The notes: generated by a model not told the origin, from the letters alone. A DNA stretch of 64,000 nt from CAVRQM01 sp963756975 (GCA_963756975.1 CAVWPS010000002.1:124001-188000), one strand, 5' to 3'; shown: positions 44,673-54,190, counted from the first letter of the stretch. Program-made: numbers and translations.

Positions 44673-47264
44673 ATGTCGGCAACCACTGTTCAGAACGACT
44701 GGATCGCGCGTGTGCTCGGCTTCACGCCTCCGCCCGGCAAGGGCAAGCACGCCGATGCGCTGGACGTGGCCTATGCCGAGCTGCTGCGGGTCGAGCGGCA
44801 GGTGCTGAAATCGACGCGGGCGGCGAAACCGGCCGAGCTGCAGGGCCGGTTCGGCTATGTCGCGAGCGCCCTCGCCGCCACCAGGTCGCAGGTCGAACGC
44901 TTCGCCGACGACGACGTGCGCGGTGCCGCCACCAGCAAGCCGCTCACGACCGCCAAGGTGAACGAGGTGAGCGGCCTGATCGCCGCGAGCAAAACGCGGC
45001 TGATCGAGATGTCGCTGCAGCAGCTGACCCGCGTCGCGCAGGAGCGCGCCGCGGCGACGGCCATTCTGCGAACGCGGGCGGACGAACTGACCGCAGACCC
45101 CGAGGCGCGGACCGAGCTTTACAAAGCCGCCTCCGAGACGTTGACCGACACCGGCCGCGACCTTGGTGACTGGCGGACCCAGATCGACGAGGCGAAGGTT
45201 TGGCTCGCGGGCGCGGCCGCCAAATTTCGCGTGCAGACCGGCATCCTCGAAACCACGGCCGCCGCGCTGGAGGAGATCGTCGAGGCCTGCCTGCCGCCGC
45301 TGACCTCCCGCTTGCCGGTGCCGGGCGAGGTTCCGGCCGCCACGGCCCCAGGCGGCCAGCAGGTTCCGCGGATCGGCGCGGCGACGCCCCCGACGGATGC
45401 CGAAGTGCTGCAGGCGCTGAAAGATTGCGGCAACACCTGGACCGGGGCCAAGGCCATTTATGCCGGCGACAAGACGCAGATGCAGCTCTTGGCCGACTAC
45501 CGCAAAAAGCGCGTCGACCAGTGGCTCACCGCGGAGCTCGGCAAATACGGTCTGGCCGTCGGGCCGGGAAAGGGCTGGGTCTCGGTCGGCAGCACCGATC
45601 CCACGTCGGATTACGACATCAGCATCAACAAGCACGGGACGGTGGACGGAACGCCCGGCGGCGAGCCGATCTACGATTTCGAGATGGTCAAGGAATTCAA
45701 CGACTGGTTCCGCGCCGAATTCGGTGGCGAGGGCGGCACGGTGTTCGACACGAACCTGTACGCAGGGGCACCGGGCCTGGTGAAAAATCCGGACCCGGAC
45801 GCGGTGGCGACCGGCGACGTGGCGGCGCTGATGAAGATGCGGCGCTACATGAGCGGCGGCGAATTCGAGACGCTGCGCCACGAGACGATCGCCGCATGCG
45901 GCGAGGATGTCGCGCAACAGATCAAGGTGCAGCGGCAGTTCGAGGAGGCGGACATCAATTACCGCGTCGCGCTGTCCGACATCATCGGCAACGGAATCGA
46001 GAAACTCGAAGCCCGGATCGGGCAGCGCGCCGGTCAGGACATGTCGGAGGAGCAAACGCGCCTCGACGCGCAGGAAAAGACGCTGCTGGAGCACGCGCTC
46101 GCGTTGCAGGAGCGCGGCAAGCGGGCTTCCGGCATCGAGATCGCCGATTTGCAGGAGGACTCCGAGGGTCTGGCGCGCGAGATCGACCACGCGCTGAAGG
46201 ACGCGACGCTCGAGACCACCAACGAGGTCTACACCAAGAAGAAGGGCGAGGTGATCCGGCAGGAGCGTGTCATCCTGGCGCTGCAGGGCGTCCAGAAGGC
46301 GCTGGATGTGAAGCCCTTGGACCCCGACCTCGTCAGCGACGCGCTCGGCGAGGCCGGGTCCGTTCTGCGCGACCTGAAGATCGACTCCGGCTCCATCGCG
46401 CCCGCCCAGGCGGCGCTCGCGAAAGGCGATGCGGCCGCGTTCGAACAAAGCCTCGGCACGCTCACGACGGCGCTCTCCGCCGAATTGGGCGAGCGTCTGC
46501 AGCAGCTCGGCCGCTCCAAGGCGCTGACGATGTTCTTCGCCAACGAGGCGTACCAAAGCGATGGGCCGTTCGCCCATGTCGTGACCGCGACCCAGGCCGC
46601 CGAGGCCGAGGGCACCGCGACCGTCGTCGCCGACACGACCGGCATCCTGACCGAGGCCGATAAGACGCTGCCGCCGAAAGCGCAGGCGGTCATCGTGGAA
46701 CTCGGCGGCCGCGCCGCCTACGACGAGATGGAAGCCGAGGCTCGCAAGCTGCGGGAGACGGCGGCACAGGGGAGGATCGACGCCAGCGTCGGTGCCCTGA
46801 AAACCTCGCGGCGCGCGGAAATCCCGAAGGACCAATGCCTGCAATCGTTCAACGAACAGCTCGGCGACTTCCTCAAGGACCTCGAGCATTACGGCGACGA
46901 GGATCCCGGCAAGGCGATCATCCAGTCGTCGAAATATCTCGAGCGCCTGCTCGATGCCGTCGACCTGATGATCGGCAAGGACATGTTCGGGGCCGACCAG
47001 GGATTGCTGGAAGAGCTGCGCGACGAATGCAAGGTCCAGAAGGACGTCAAAGGCCAGCTGATCGCCGCGCGAAAGGGCAACCTGCTGTTGATGCCGAACG
47101 AGGCGGACGCGCCGGTCGATCAGAACGAGCAGCGCCGCGCCTTCGCCTGCCGGTTCATGAAGGACAGGCTCGGCGTCACGAGCCTCGCCGGACTGGCGCA
47201 GCGCTACAAGACGCTGGCCGTGCGGATCAACAAGGCGGCCCGGGTGAACCTCGCCGCCGGCTAG
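44673..47264 (+). CDS. 863-residue helical protein with nucleotidyltransferase-like motif
   Basis: I do not recognise this family. Residues 1-300 and about 440-863 are strongly helical and charged, with coiled-coil character. Between them lies a motif resembling pol-beta-type nucleotidyltransferases: Gly306-Ser307, then Ser312-Asp313-Tyr314-Asp315 (GSTDPTSDYDIS), and a downstream FDTNLYAG with Asp359 that could be the third catalytic acid. No signal peptide or membrane helix is seen. Such domains transfer nucleotides to tRNA, proteins or antibiotics and occur in toxins and effectors. ATG 44673 is preceded by GGAG. The frame is open further upstream but only as an antisense-free shadow of the MFS gene. 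Confidence 0.8.
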   Translation: MSATTVQNDWIARVLGFTPPPGKGKHADALDVAYAELLRVERQVLKSTRAAKPAELQGRFGYVASALAATRSQVERFADDDVRGAATSKPLTTAKVNEVSGLIAASKTRLIEMSLQQLTRVAQERAAATAILRTRADELTADPEARTELYKAASETLTDTGRDLGDWRTQIDEAKVWLAGAAAKFRVQTGILETTAAALEEIVEACLPPLTSRLPVPGEVPAATAPGGQQVPRIGAATPPTDAEVLQALKDCGNTWTGAKAIYAGDKTQMQLLADYRKKRVDQWLTAELGKYGLAVGPGKGWVSVGSTDPTSDYDISINKHGTVDGTPGGEPIYDFEMVKEFNDWFRAEFGGEGGTVFDTNLYAGAPGLVKNPDPDAVATGDVAALMKMRRYMSGGEFETLRHETIAACGEDVAQQIKVQRQFEEADINYRVALSDIIGNGIEKLEARIGQRAGQDMSEEQTRLDAQEKTLLEHALALQERGKRASGIEIADLQEDSEGLAREIDHALKDATLETTNEVYTKKKGEVIRQERVILALQGVQKALDVKPLDPDLVSDALGEAGSVLRDLKIDSGSIAPAQAALAKGDAAAFEQSLGTLTTALSAELGERLQQLGRSKALTMFFANEAYQSDGPFAHVVTATQAAEAEGTATVVADTTGILTEADKTLPPKAQAVIVELGGRAAYDEMEAEARKLRETAAQGRIDASVGALKTSRRAEIPKDQCLQSFNEQLGDFLKDLEHYGDEDPGKAIIQSSKYLERLLDAVDLMIGKDMFGADQGLLEELRDECKVQKDVKGQLIAARKGNLLLMPNEADAPVDQNEQRRAFACRFMKDRLGVTSLAGLAQRYKTLAVRINKAARVNLAAG

Positions 47265-47316
47265 GTCAGGCCCCCGTTTCGTTGCGTAACTCGTTCATCA
47301 CCGAGGAGATCGACCC

Positions 47317-48141
47317 ATGGACATGATCACCACGCAGGACGGCACCGAGATCTTCTACAAGGATTGGGGCTCCGGCCAGCCGATCGTGTTCAGCCATGGC
47401 TGGCCCTTGTCGGCCGACGACTGGGACGCGCAGATGCTGTTCTTCATGGCGCACGGCTACCGCGTCATCGCGCATGACCGGCGCGGCCACGGACGGTCGA
47501 CGCAGACCGCCGGCGGCCACGACATGGACCATTACGCGGACGATCTGGCGGCCCTCACCGAGCACCTCGACCTGAAGGACGCCATCCACGTCGGCCACTC
47601 GACCGGCGGCGGCGAGGTGGCGCGCTATCTGGGCCGGCACGGCGAGACGCGGGTGTCCAAGGCGGCGCTGGTGTCCGCCGTCACGCCGCTGATGGTCAAG
47701 ACGGACGCGAACCCGCTCGGCCTGCCGAAATCGGTGTTCGACGGGTTGCAGGCGGCGCTCGCGGCAAACCGGTCGAAATTCTACCGCGACCTGCCGACCG
47801 GGCCGTTCTACGGGTTCAACCGCCCCGGCGTGGAGTCATCCGAAGCGGTGATCGCCAACTGGTGGCGGCAGGGCATGATGGGCGGCGCCAACGCGCATTA
47901 CGACGGCATCGTCGCCTTCTCGCAGACCGATTTCACCGAGGATCTGAAGAAGATCACGGTGCCGGTGCTGGTGATGCACAGCGAGGACGATCAGATCGTG
48001 CCGTATGCGGCGGCCGGCCCCCTCGCCGCCAAGTTGCTCAAGAACGGCACGCTGAAAACCTACAAGGATTTTCCGCACGGCATGCCGACGACGCATGCGG
48101 AGACGATCAACGCCGACCTGCTCGCGTTCTTCCGCGCCTGA
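47317..48141 (+). CDS. alpha/beta hydrolase, non-haem chloroperoxidase-like
   Basis: A 274-residue hydrolase with oxyanion HGWPLSADDW, nucleophile Ser95 in GHSTGGGE, the acid in HSEDDQIVP (about 225) and His254 in FPHGMP. The pattern matches the cofactor-free haloperoxidase/arylesterase group, most members of which are esterases or perhydrolases in practice. GAGGAG is well placed before ATG 47317. The gene follows the 863-residue protein by 52 bases on the same strand. Confidence 0.92.
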   Translation: MDMITTQDGTEIFYKDWGSGQPIVFSHGWPLSADDWDAQMLFFMAHGYRVIAHDRRGHGRSTQTAGGHDMDHYADDLAALTEHLDLKDAIHVGHSTGGGEVARYLGRHGETRVSKAALVSAVTPLMVKTDANPLGLPKSVFDGLQAALAANRSKFYRDLPTGPFYGFNRPGVESSEAVIANWWRQGMMGGANAHYDGIVAFSQTDFTEDLKKITVPVLVMHSEDDQIVPYAAAGPLAAKLLKNGTLKTYKDFPHGMPTTHAETINADLLAFFRA

Positions 48142-48142
48142 C

Positions 48143-49078
48143 ATGACGATGTGGCCGGAGTTGCCGTACGCCGCGCTGCGGCCGACGCTCGACACGCTGC
48201 AGCTCTGGACGCAGATCGTCGGCAAGATCCGGCTCGCGCGGACGCCGTGGATCAACCACTCCTGGCATGTGACATTCTATGTTTCGGCGCGGGGTCTGAC
48301 GACCGGCCTGATCCCGCACGGCGCACTCGGGTTCGAGCTGGAGTTCGACTTTGTGGCCAATGCGCTGGTCATCCGGGTCAGCGACGGCGCGCAGGGCCGG
48401 ATCGCACTGGAGCCGAGAAGCGTCGCCGATTTTTATGACGATGTGATGCGGACGCTGACGCGGTTGGGCGTGCCGGTCGACATCGACACGATCCCGAACG
48501 AGTTGCCGAACCCGGCGCCGTTCCCGCAGGACACGGTGCGGCGGGAGTACGACGGCGCCTCGGCCAAGGCGTTCTGGCTGGCGCTGATCCAGTGCGACCG
48601 CGTCTTCACCCTGTTCCGCACCCGCTTCACCGGCAAATGCAGCCCGGTGCACATGTTTTGGGGTGCGCTCGATCTGGCGGTCACGCGCTTCTCCGGCCGC
48701 CGCGCGCCGCTGCACCCGGGCGGCATCCCGCATCTGTCGGACGCCGTGACGCGCGAGGCGTATTCGCACGAGGTGTCGAGCGCGGGATTCTGGCCGGGCG
48801 GCGGCGGTGTCGAGCACGCCTGCTTCTACTCCTACAGCTATCCCTCCCCGCCCGGCTTTGCCGACGCGCCGGTGTCGCCGGCGGAGGCCCGGTTCGATCC
48901 GGCATTGGGCGAGTTTCTGTTGCCGTACGACGCGGTGCGAACGGCACACGATCCCGACGCGACGCTGCTGAGTTTCCTGCAGACGACATACGACGCCGCG
49001 GCGAACACGGCGCACTGGGACCGGGCCGCCCTCGACGTCGAGCAAGGGTCGTACGGCCATCCGCGAGCACTAAGCTAA
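48143..49078 (+). CDS. DUF5996 family protein
   Basis: A 311-residue cytoplasmic protein matching DUF5996: WPELPYAALRPTLDTLQLWTQIVGKIRLA at the start, NHSWHVTFYVSARGLTTG, then FWGALDLAVTRFSGRRAP and FYSYSYPSPPGF. The function is unknown. It starts one base after the hydrolase stop, indicating an operon with it. The stop abuts a REP-like inverted repeat. Confidence 0.88.
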   Translation: MTMWPELPYAALRPTLDTLQLWTQIVGKIRLARTPWINHSWHVTFYVSARGLTTGLIPHGALGFELEFDFVANALVIRVSDGAQGRIALEPRSVADFYDDVMRTLTRLGVPVDIDTIPNELPNPAPFPQDTVRREYDGASAKAFWLALIQCDRVFTLFRTRFTGKCSPVHMFWGALDLAVTRFSGRRAPLHPGGIPHLSDAVTREAYSHEVSSAGFWPGGGGVEHACFYSYSYPSPPGFADAPVSPAEARFDPALGEFLLPYDAVRTAHDPDATLLSFLQTTYDAAANTAHWDRAALDVEQGSYGHPRALS

Positions 49079-49188
49079 CCTCTCCCTCTCCCCCTTCGGG
49101 AGAGGGCCGGGGTGAGGGGTCTGCTTCCTAATCGAAGGAGCCCGTAGCGCCCCTCACCCCGGCCCTCTCCCAAGGGAGAGGGAGAAGG
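49079..49188. repeat. REP-like inverted repeat element 1
   Basis: Two nearly identical arms of about 40 bases (49079-49119 and 49150-49188) face each other around a 30-base spacer. Each arm contains a smaller hairpin (CCCTCTCCC...GGGAGAGGG) and ends at GGGGTGAGGGG or its complement. The element fills the space between the convergent DUF5996 and GST genes exactly and would act as a bidirectional terminator. Confidence 0.85.
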
Positions 49189-49887
49189 TCAGGCGCCCAG
49201 AACCTTGCGCAACGAAGCCTCGATCTCACCGCCGCAATACAGATCGCCGTAATCCCGCCTAGCCTCGGCCGCGAGCTTCATCAACGGCGCCAGTCCGGAC
49301 ACCCGCCGGACCAGCGAGGCCGTCATCGGTGCCGCGTCCCCGAGCATTGCCCCGATCGCCGGAAACCGGCCTGCCATCGTCGACCACAACACCGACGTCA
49401 CCACGTCGGCGATCCCCGCCGCCTCCCCGCCCAGCAGAAAGCCGGCCTCCGCCGTCAGACCGTGCCGCCGCCCGGTCTCCTCCCACAGCGACATCCACTT
49501 CCGCAGGCGCGGCGCGAAATCCCGCCAGCGCTTCGCCGTCCACATCTCCCGCCCGCCGTCCAGGGTCAGATCGTCGATCACGTCGTTGGCGTCGTTCACC
49601 ACCTTGATCGTCATCGCCCGCAACGCGGCGGTCGCCGGCAGCAGGTCCAGCGTCTCGCCGAGATACAGAATGATCGCCGGCATCTGCGCGATCGCGAAGC
49701 CGGCCGCTGTGTCGACCAGCACGGGCGGGCCCATGAACGGCACCGGCATGTCGGCCACCGCCCCGCCCATCAGCGCCGGAATGTCGTCGCCGCGCTCCGT
49801 CCAGGTTTTGCCCGCGAACGCCAGCACGGCGCGCACGAACTGTCCGCGAAACGGCACGGGCCAGTAGTACAGATCGTAGTCGGACAT
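49189..49887 (-). CDS. glutathione S-transferase family protein
   Basis: A 232-residue protein with an N-terminal thioredoxin-like domain (YDLYYWPVPFRGQFVRAVLAFAG, then PPVLVD followed by the glutathione-binding IAQMPAIILYLG) and an all-helical C-terminal domain. The substrate is unknown. Its stop adjoins the REP-like element. The 212-base gap up to the second GST (49888-50099) shows no gene or clear motif. Confidence 0.85.
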   Translation of the reverse strand: MSDYDLYYWPVPFRGQFVRAVLAFAGKTWTERGDDIPALMGGAVADMPVPFMGPPVLVDTAAGFAIAQMPAIILYLGETLDLLPATAALRAMTIKVVNDANDVIDDLTLDGGREMWTAKRWRDFAPRLRKWMSLWEETGRRHGLTAEAGFLLGGEAAGIADVVTSVLWSTMAGRFPAIGAMLGDAAPMTASLVRRVSGLAPLMKLAAEARRDYGDLYCGGEIEASLRKVLGA

Positions 49888-50099
49888 GGCTGAAACTCCG
49901 GTTCGGAGGCGACGCTAGCCCGTGCCGCCCCGGCTCGACAGGGCGGGCACCAGCCGCACGCGACGGCTTGTGCATGAACAGCGTACCGGGGCGCGATCCG
50001 TCCATGGCCTAATTCGCCGAGCATGCCGCGCCCACGACGCCGCAGGAGTTGGCCGCCACACGTTCGAGCGCTTGGTTTTGCGCGCCTGACGCGATCAGC

Positions 50100-50729
50100 T
50101 CATTCCGACGTCTGATTGAAGGCCTGAAGCCCACGCTCCACAGCAGGACGCCTTTCAATTGACTTGAACCATCTTAGCAAATTCGGGAGCTTTGGCCACG
50201 GAAGATCGGATTTGACCGATTGAGCGATAGTGAAGCCCGCAATGTCGGCGATGCTGAACGTCTTGCCAGCAACGAACTCGTCCTCGCCGACGTATCTCTC
50301 CGCCGTCTGCAGCGTCGCGAGCACTCGATCCGTCAGCACCGTCCGTGCTCCGAGGTCGCTTGAGGCGCGAAGAGAAAATGCCGCATGGCTCACGGCGATC
50401 ACGTCGACCACAAAGAAGAAGAATCGCTCAAACACGATGGCCTTTTCACGACCCGTGTTAGGAACTAGCTGACCATCTGTCTTTTCAGCGACATGCAGTA
50501 TGATCGCGTTCGATTGACAGAGTATGAATGGCTGTTGGCCTTCTTCCTTTTCGACCAGGACCGGGACCTTTCCAAGCGGGTTCAGCGCGAGATGCGGTGC
50601 GCCCTGATGCGCACCGCTGGAAAGGTCGACGAGCTTGGGCGTGTAAGATAGACCAGCTTCCTCAAGCGCGATCGCTGCTCTGATGCAGTTACCGGTCTGC
50701 GCACCATGAAGCTCTAATGTGGTCGTCAT
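50100..50729 (-). CDS. glutathione S-transferase, second and distinct
   Basis: A 209-residue GST from MTTTLELHGAQTGNC. The thioredoxin-like domain contains the cis-Pro segment GKVPVLVEKEEG and the glutathione-contacting QSNAIILHVAEK; the C-terminal domain has FSIADIAGF, the N-capping box. The sequence is clearly less GC-rich than its neighbours and differs from the adjacent GST, so it was probably acquired separately. An upstream in-frame start at 50822 is less likely. Confidence 0.88.
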   Translation of the reverse strand: MTTTLELHGAQTGNCIRAAIALEEAGLSYTPKLVDLSSGAHQGAPHLALNPLGKVPVLVEKEEGQQPFILCQSNAIILHVAEKTDGQLVPNTGREKAIVFERFFFFVVDVIAVSHAAFSLRASSDLGARTVLTDRVLATLQTAERYVGEDEFVAGKTFSIADIAGFTIAQSVKSDLPWPKLPNLLRWFKSIERRPAVERGLQAFNQTSE

Positions 50730-50917
50730 GTCAGGTTCCCCCGCTAGGTCGTAGCTACAATCTGCATTGGAGACCGAGGGCATCGAGGTCATTGTGCCGC
50801 TCGGATCGGCGTCTTCAATCAAGGCCCACCATGGCCACCCAGCACCGCCGTCACCACGCGACCGCGCGAGCGGCCGGTTCGATTACATCGGCCACGACAT
50901 CCCGTAAGCGAAAAGAC

Positions 50918-50950
50918 GGGCGGCTGACCTATGAATCGGGTCAGCCGCCC
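50918..50950 (-). terminator. intrinsic terminator of the monooxygenase gene
   Basis: GGGCGGCTGACC (50918-50929) and GGTCAGCCGCCC (50939-50950) form a perfect 12-bp stem with a nine-base loop. On the minus strand the stem is followed by GTCTTTTC, so it fits a terminator downstream of the gene ending at 51004. Confidence 0.7.
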
Positions 50951-51003
50951 TACTCGAACGGACAGGGCATCGTCGGCCACATCGAAAGGCCGCAGTGGAT
51001 GCC

Positions 51004-51303
51004 TTATTTCTGAGAGATAACCGTCAGCCGATGGACCCTCGGGGTCACGGAGAACAACTCGTCCGCCTTCTCCACAAGCTCCTGTCCGGCCTCGCCGTTC
51101 AAATGGGCTTCGCGGGCAGCTTCATCATCGAACGTATCGAACACCCTGTAAACGCCGACCTCGCCTTCGACCTTCACGGCGTGCCATGACAACGTGCCAG
51201 GCTCCCCTCTGACCAGCGCGGCCTCCTTCGCCAAAAACGCCTCGGCTTCAGCTTCTTTTCCTGGTTTAGCCTGCAACTCAACCAGTAGCGCGAACTTAGC
51301 CAT
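51004..51303 (-). CDS. putative quinol monooxygenase (ABM domain)
   Basis: A 99-residue single-domain antibiotic biosynthesis monooxygenase: FALLVELQAKPGKEAEAEAFL, then EPGTLSWHAVKVEGEVGVYRVFDTFDDEAAREAH. Such small dimeric ferredoxin-like proteins include YgiN quinol monooxygenase and HmoB haem oxygenases; the substrate here is unknown. The gap of 152 bases to the old-yellow-enzyme gene upstream has no feature. Confidence 0.85.
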   Translation of the reverse strand: MAKFALLVELQAKPGKEAEAEAFLAKEAALVRGEPGTLSWHAVKVEGEVGVYRVFDTFDDEAAREAHLNGEAGQELVEKADELFSVTPRVHRLTVISQK

Positions 51304-51455
51304 TTATGTGGTCCTTACCTTGGTTGCCCAACAGAAGCATGGAATAGGCGGGTGCCTAGACCATTCCTGTTATCCCGGACCTCGTAGCCGCCCAGTTACG
51401 AAGGGCGAGACACGAGGTAATGGTTATGAAGTCGAACCGTCGGGCCGAGTTGGCG

Positions 51456-52559
51456 TCACATCGCCAGCTCTGACGCCTTGATGTCGGCGATGGGCCCAAG
51501 GATCGCCGGATCGAAATCCCTGAGGGCGACGCGCTCGGACAAGCGCCGGGGAAGGTCGGGGTTCGCCAGCGCCCCGCGGCCGAAGGTGACGATGTCGGCA
51601 CCGTCACCCAGTGCCGCGACCGCCTGTCCGGCGCCGTGCAGGCCGCCGTTGGCGAAGATCGCCGCCCGGGGCGCGTGGCGCTTGGCGAGTTGCATCAAGG
51701 ACGGGCCGCCGGCGGCGAAAGCGGGCTTCCACGCCTCGAACTCGGTCACATGGATGAAGTCGGCGCCGGCATCGGAGAGGCCGCCGAAGATGACCTCCGC
51801 ATCGCGCTCCGCGTCCGCCCATTTGTGGTGATAGTCGTTGACCTTGCCCTGCGAGATGCGGACGCCGATCGGGACCGACGCGCCGACGCTCGCCCTCACC
51901 GCCGCGAATGTGTCCAGGATCAATCGCATGCGGTTCCGCACGGTGCCGCCCCAGCGATCGGGTCTGCCGTTGGCGTAGTCGGTCAGGAACTGATCGAGCA
52001 GGTAGCCATTGGCCCCGTGGATCTCGACGGCGTCGAACCCGGCGACCTCGATCGCTCGCGCGGCCGAGCCGGCAAAGCCCGCGATCGCGTCGGCGATCTG
52101 CTCGTCCGTCATCGCGGCCGGAAGCCCGTAGCGGTCCTTGCCGTGATAGAACGTCATCTGCTCGCCCTTGGGCTGAATGGCGGACGGGCCCACCGTGCCC
52201 TCGCGGAAGCGATTGCCCTGGCTCAGTGCGCCGGCATGCAGCAACTGCGCGATGGCGAGCGCGCCGTTGGCTTTGATGCGGCCGACGACCGGCGTCCAGG
52301 CGTCGGCCTGCGCGTCGTCGGTCATGCCGGGCTGGCCGACATAGGCCTGCGAAAATGCCCGGTCGGTGTAGATGCCTTCGGTGACGATCGCTCCGAACCC
52401 GCCCCGCGCAAAGCGCTCGTAATAGCGGGCCATGGTCTCGGTCGCCCGGCCGTCCTCGGTCGCGGAGATGCGCGTCATCGGCGCGACCGCGAGCCGGTTT
52501 TTGACCGCATGGCCGTTGATAACGAGCGGCGCGAACAGCGCGCCGGTGTCGATGTCCAT
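51456..52559 (-). CDS. old-yellow-enzyme family NADH:flavin oxidoreductase
   Basis: A 367-residue FMN barrel from MDIDTGALFAPLVING. Family residues: NRLAVAPMTR, EGIYTDRAFSQAY, QLLHAG, FDAVEIHGANGYLLDQFL and YANGRPDRWGG, with GRGALANPDLP near the end. It reduces activated alkenes using NAD(P)H. GGAGG lies eight bases upstream of ATG 52559. It is divergent from a decayed LysR gene that once probably regulated it. Confidence 0.92.
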   Translation of the reverse strand: MDIDTGALFAPLVINGHAVKNRLAVAPMTRISATEDGRATETMARYYERFARGGFGAIVTEGIYTDRAFSQAYVGQPGMTDDAQADAWTPVVGRIKANGALAIAQLLHAGALSQGNRFREGTVGPSAIQPKGEQMTFYHGKDRYGLPAAMTDEQIADAIAGFAGSAARAIEVAGFDAVEIHGANGYLLDQFLTDYANGRPDRWGGTVRNRMRLILDTFAAVRASVGASVPIGVRISQGKVNDYHHKWADAERDAEVIFGGLSDAGADFIHVTEFEAWKPAFAAGGPSLMQLAKRHAPRAAIFANGGLHGAGQAVAALGDGADIVTFGRGALANPDLPRRLSERVALRDFDPAILGPIADIKASELAM

Positions 52560-52702
52560 CGTCCAGACCTCCACAAGCATTAAATCGGGCGCAGCCAAGC
52601 CAAAGCGATTGATCGTTCGCTTACTGGAAGTGAACTTAGCTTTGCCTGTGCGACGGAAAAGATAGGGTGGGCGATAAGCAGTATATCGGCGGCTGTTATA
52701 AT

Positions 52703-53087
52703 ATGGATCTTGCGGAAGCGGCTTTGTTTCGCGCCATTGCATCCGGCGGTAGCCCGCCGGCGGCGGCTCGTCGGATGAGCCTGACGCCGATGTTGGTCAG
52801 CCGCAGGTTGGCCGTCCTAGAAGCCGAACGCGGCGCTCGCCTGTTCCACCGCACGATCCGGTCCTTGTCGCTGTCGGCCAGCACCGTCGATACGGTGCAA
52901 GTGGCCTGTGTCCCCGGCGTCGGCGTTGCTATGCCGACCTACCGGGATGTGCATGACGAGATTGAACGCGGAGAACTGCAGCGAACTCGTGCTCACCGGC
53001 GTTCAGCCATTGGCAATCGGGATATGGGCCGTTTTCCCGACCCGCCCCCAGATGCCTGCTCGGGTGCGTGCGTTTATCGACGCCTAA
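52703..53087 (+). pseudogene. decayed LysR-family regulator
   Basis: The helix-turn-helix half is intact (LAEAALFRAIASGGSPPAAA, then VSRRLAVLEAERGARLFHRT). After about residue 58 it jumps directly to the end of the effector domain (ACVPGVGVAMPTYRDVHDEI), so roughly 150 residues are deleted. A further frameshift near 52985-52995 separates this from the last piece, which in another frame reads PLAIGIWAVFPTRPQMPARVRAFIDA and stops at 53087. The gene is divergent from the old-yellow-enzyme gene. A TATAAT-like box lies just before the start. The 136 bases after it show nothing. Confidence 0.8.
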
Positions 53088-53223
53088 AGACGTACGCTGC
53101 CCGCCGCGGCGGAAGTAGCGTCAGGCGAAACGCGCCGCATAACTTGGCCCGCAGTCGCGCCTTGGCGTCCTCCCGCAACCGACGTATCCACCTCCCCAAC
53201 GCCACACCCGGGAGCCATCCACC

Positions 53224-54174
53224 ATGGACCACCGCAACCTCGGCCGCTCCGGCCTGACCATCCCGCCGCTCATGGTCGGCGGCAACGTGTTCGGCTGGAC
53301 CGCCGACCCCGCCAAATCCGAGACCCTGCTGGACGCGCTGCTCGACGCCGGCCTCACCGCGATCGACACCGCCGACATGTACTCCGCCTGGGCGCCCGGC
53401 CACTCGGGCGGCGAGAGCGAGCGGGTCATCGGGGACTGGCTGAAGCGCGATCCGTCGCGGCGCGCGAAGGTGGTCATCGCGACGAAAGTCGGCGGCAAGA
53501 TGGGGTCCGGCGACAGCGGCCTGAAACCCGAGTGGATCGCCAAGGCGTGCGACGACTCGCTGGCCCGGCTCGGGGTCGAGCGGATCGACCTGTATCAGGC
53601 CCATTTCGACGACGCGGAGACGCCGCTCGCCGACACGCTCGGCGCGTTCGCCCGGCTGATCGAGGCCGGCAAGGTGCGGGCGATCGGCTGCTCGAACTAC
53701 TCGGCCGAACGCCTCCGGGAGGCGCTGGACGTGTCGGCCGCGCACAACCTGCCGCGCTACGAAAGCCTGCAGCCGCACTACAACCTGATGGAGCGCCCGC
53801 TGCTCGAAGGTCCGCTCGAGGATCTGTGCGTGGCCGAGGATGTCGGGATCATCACGTATTTCTCGCTCGCGGCCGGGTTCCTGTCCGGCAAGTACCGCTC
53901 GTCGGCCGACCTCGCCAAAAGCCCGCGCGGCGGCGGGGTGGAGAAATATCTGAACGACAAGGGCACGCGGGTGCTGGCGGCCGTCGACGCTGCCGCCAAA
54001 GAGCTGTCGGCGACGGCGGCACAGGTGGCGCTGGCGTGGGTGATGGCGCGCCCGTCGGTCACGGCGGCGATCGCGAGTGCCACGTCGCTCGATCAGGTGT
54101 CCGACCTCGTCTCGGCGACGCGGCTGCATCTGTCGGCGGATCAGATGGCGGCTCTGGACGCGGCCAGCGCCTGA
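53224..54174 (+). CDS. aldo/keto reductase
   Basis: A 316-residue AKR beginning MDHRNLGRSGLTIPPLMVGG. Catalytic residues are in AIDTADMYSAW (Asp, Tyr), ATKVGGK (Lys) and QAHFDD (His). The ending is typical of the YdhF/Mgr-like reductases (ASATSLDQVSDLVSA). It precedes trpG by 16 bases on the same strand, taking the place where trpE is often found; co-transcription is likely but a link to tryptophan synthesis is not evident. Confidence 0.92.
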   Translation: MDHRNLGRSGLTIPPLMVGGNVFGWTADPAKSETLLDALLDAGLTAIDTADMYSAWAPGHSGGESERVIGDWLKRDPSRRAKVVIATKVGGKMGSGDSGLKPEWIAKACDDSLARLGVERIDLYQAHFDDAETPLADTLGAFARLIEAGKVRAIGCSNYSAERLREALDVSAAHNLPRYESLQPHYNLMERPLLEGPLEDLCVAEDVGIITYFSLAAGFLSGKYRSSADLAKSPRGGGVEKYLNDKGTRVLAAVDAAAKELSATAAQVALAWVMARPSVTAAIASATSLDQVSDLVSATRLHLSADQMAALDAASA

Positions 54175-54190
54175 GTCGCATTCTAAAACC

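Noticed and set aside
53224..54174. Aldo/keto reductase as a tryptophan pathway gene
   Set aside because: Only position supports it; no tryptophan enzyme belongs to this family.
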